Of a DNA stretch of 7,662 nucleotides, positions 6,696 through 7,662 are shown piece by piece; positions within the stretch are counted from its first letter, which is position 1; each line of letters starts with the position of its first letter. The position numbers were made by a program, and so were the translations under genes. The notes below the pieces were generated by a model, which saw nothing but the letters and a program-made list of their open reading frames with translations, was not told the DNA's origin and ran no database searches. This DNA comes from Candidatus Heimdallarchaeota archaeon (GTDB lineage Archaea > Asgardarchaeota > Heimdallarchaeia > Heimdallarchaeales > Kariarchaeaceae): the NCBI GenBank assembly GCA_015522385.1, contig WAMJ01000180.1:1-7662 (forward strand), written 5' to 3'.

Positions 6696-7579
6696 CTTCC
6701 GCCCTCCCAGTTATAGATACCGCCGCGTGCAATGAGCTTCTGCACATCAAAGGGGACACTATCAAGGGCCTTTGCAACCCCCACCTCAAGGATAGATGGG
6801 TGGTGTGTAAGCCTATATCCCGAGTTGGTGAAGAACCTGCCCTCCGGATCCACCATCACGTAGGACTCGATCATGTCGTCGTTGGTCTCGGAGACGGGGG
6901 AGAGGTGGGAGTGCCGCTCGACGAAGTGGTGGAACTGCTCGTCGGTGATCAGCAGATCCAGTCCACCGTCGTTCTCCCCCTCGATCGGCAGCATCTGGAA
7001 GACCTTCCACCTGCGGGGTCTGATCCTCTCGATTAACCACGTCATGTCCTCCTCCCACGTCAGACGGGTGACGACGGTGTTGACCTTGACCTCGATCCCC
7101 GCCCTGCGCAACCTGTCCGCCAACTCGATCGTCTGCCTTACATGTCCGCCATTCCCCCTCCCCAACTGGGCAGAGACCTCCTCGTCCCCGGAGTCGATGC
7201 TGAGACCCACCCAGTCCAGCTCACCGTCGAATCTTTGGAGGTACTCCCCCGACATCTTCGTCCCATTCGTGACGACCATTGTGGTCATCCCCAGTCCCTT
7301 GGCGTGGATCACCAGCTCCGGGAGGAACGGAACGAGAGTGGGCTCGCCCCCCACGAAGGTCACCTTCTGCGTCCCTGCTTCTGCGAGCATCGTGATTATC
7401 TGCTGCCAGTCGTCCATGGTGAGGTGATTGCTGACCTGGTTGAAATGGGCGTAGCAGAACTTGCACCTGTAGTTGCAGGCCTTTGTGATGTGCAGGTTGA
7501 CGGAACGAACACGCTCCGCCAACTCATGATCCGGGAGCACCCTCCCAATCACACCGATAGTCGTTATGATTTTAACCAT
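6692..7579 (-). CDS. Prokaryotic viperin (radical SAM ddhNTP synthase)
   Basis: Residues are numbered from the upstream in-frame ATG at 7612; subtract 11 for the chosen start. The radical-SAM cluster motif CNYRCKFC (C46, C50, C53) would bind the [4Fe-4S] cluster and is preceded by VNLHIT, as in viperins. The SAM-binding GGEP is at 88-91. Family-specific segments follow: SIDSGDEEV (138-146), GRGNG (151-155), KVNTVV (176-181) and RWKVFQMLPIEGEN (201-214), the last almost the same as in vertebrate viperin. K176, N178, R201 and K203 match residues that, as I recall, bind the NTP triphosphate. The family converts an NTP to the 3'-deoxy-3',4'-didehydro form, a chain terminator of viral RNA synthesis; CTP, UTP or GTP preference cannot be read here. 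There is no amphipathic N-terminal helix, so it is probably cytosolic. The C-terminus ends at NWEGGR, shorter than animal viperins. It is the first gene of the operon. ATG 7579 is preferred because a TATA-like palindrome is centred about 25 bases upstream, which fits a leaderless transcript; ATG 7612 remains possible. The family call is firm. Confidence 0.94.
   Translation of the reverse strand: MVKIITTIGVIGRVLPDHELAERVRSVNLHITKACNYRCKFCYAHFNQVSNHLTMDDWQQIITMLAEAGTQKVTFVGGEPTLVPFLPELVIHAKGLGMTTMVVTNGTKMSGEYLQRFDGELDWVGLSIDSGDEEVSAQLGRGNGGHVRQTIELADRLRRAGIEVKVNTVVTRLTWEEDMTWLIERIRPRRWKVFQMLPIEGENDGGLDLLITDEQFHHFVERHSHLSPVSETNDDMIESYVMVDPEGRFFTNSGYRLTHHPSILEVGVAKALDSVPFDVQKLIARGGIYNWEGGR
6701..6708 (-). 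promoter_or_regulatory. Ribosome binding site of the kinase gene
   Basis: GGGAGGGC on the minus strand lies 5 bases before the kinase ATG at 6695, inside the last codons of viperin. It supports this start and translational coupling across the ATGA overlap. Confidence 0.7.
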
Positions 7580-7662
7580 AAATAGGGTATACGGACAGTT
7601 AATATTAACCATTACTTGTTAAATATTAACTAAATTTGTAAAGAGTTAATACCATGCATAAC
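7563..7662. promoter_or_regulatory. Cluster of four GTTA...TAAC dyads (candidate operator array)
   Basis: Dyads with GTTA and TAAC arms occur at 7563-7576 (6-base gap), 7598-7609 (4), 7618-7630 (5) and 7645-7662 (10). The two central ones, GTTAATATTAAC and GTTAAATATTAAC, are near-identical and start 20 bases apart, about two helical turns, so dimers could sit on the same DNA face. The region is the only leader of the operon. Some matches are expected in AT-rich DNA, and part of the array may simply be TATA elements. Confidence 0.4.
7598..7609 (-). promoter_or_regulatory. TATA-like perfect palindrome upstream of viperin
   Basis: GTTAATATTAAC is a perfect 12-bp palindrome centred about 25 bases before ATG 7579, the spacing expected for an archaeal TATA box of a leaderless transcript. 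Its symmetry also makes it a candidate operator, in which case a bound regulator would block TBP. If translation starts at ATG 7612 instead, it encodes the second to fifth residues. Confidence 0.45.

Noticed and set aside
6873..7427. Long plus-strand open frame of 184 codons opposite viperin, and an overlapping one at 7142-7585
   Set aside because: Both are antisense to a clearly real viperin gene in its GC-rich part, have no ribosome site and show no recognisable motif; they reflect codon bias of the real gene.
7598..7662. CRISPR-like or iteron repeats in the leader
   Set aside because: The repeated units are only 12-13 bp, two near-identical copies with a short AT-rich gap; a TATA/operator explanation is simpler.

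Overview
The window is almost entirely one minus-strand operon, read from right (about 7580) to left (183). It holds six genes packed end to end, with overlaps or gaps of a few bases and Shine-Dalgarno sequences lying inside the preceding gene. The second gene is an archaeal-type UMP kinase. The leader is AT-rich with TATA-like elements, there are GGAGGT/GGTGA ribosome sites, and arginine codons include many AGG/AGA. Together these suggest an archaeon (a methanogen, a Thermoplasmatota-type euryarchaeon or possibly an Asgard lineage). I cannot name it, and this placement is an inference.

In transcription order the layout is: (1) 7579-6692, a prokaryotic viperin, a radical-SAM enzyme that makes ddhNTP chain terminators; (2) 6695-6009, a UMP-kinase-like amino-acid-kinase-fold protein, overlapping gene 1 by ATGA; (3) 5998-3401, a large Upf1-like SF1 helicase with a large insertion between motifs III and IV; (4) 3395-2241, an unrecognised protein with a possible winged helix; (5) 2244-757, a protein with two phospholipase-D (HKD) motifs and a likely nuclease role, overlapping gene 4 by ATGA; (6) 764-183, a small charged coiled-coil protein. 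The leader at the right edge carries four GTTA...TAAC dyads within 100 bp and is a candidate operator array. The first 182 bases hold no gene I can assign firmly; several short frames run off the left edge.

The main point is the combination. Viperin with a nucleotide kinase is a known antiviral pairing. A Upf1/COG1112-type helicase with a PLD nuclease is the core of the Mokosh defence system. Here both modules appear to sit in one translationally coupled unit, with two further proteins I do not recognise. A working hypothesis is that the kinase feeds pyrimidine nucleotide to viperin, ddhNTP terminates viral transcripts, and the helicase, PLD and accessory proteins act on stalled or truncated RNA or on invader nucleic acid. 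GC content falls steadily along the operon (about 60-65% in viperin samples, about 37% near the last gene), which suggests the modules were joined from different sources.
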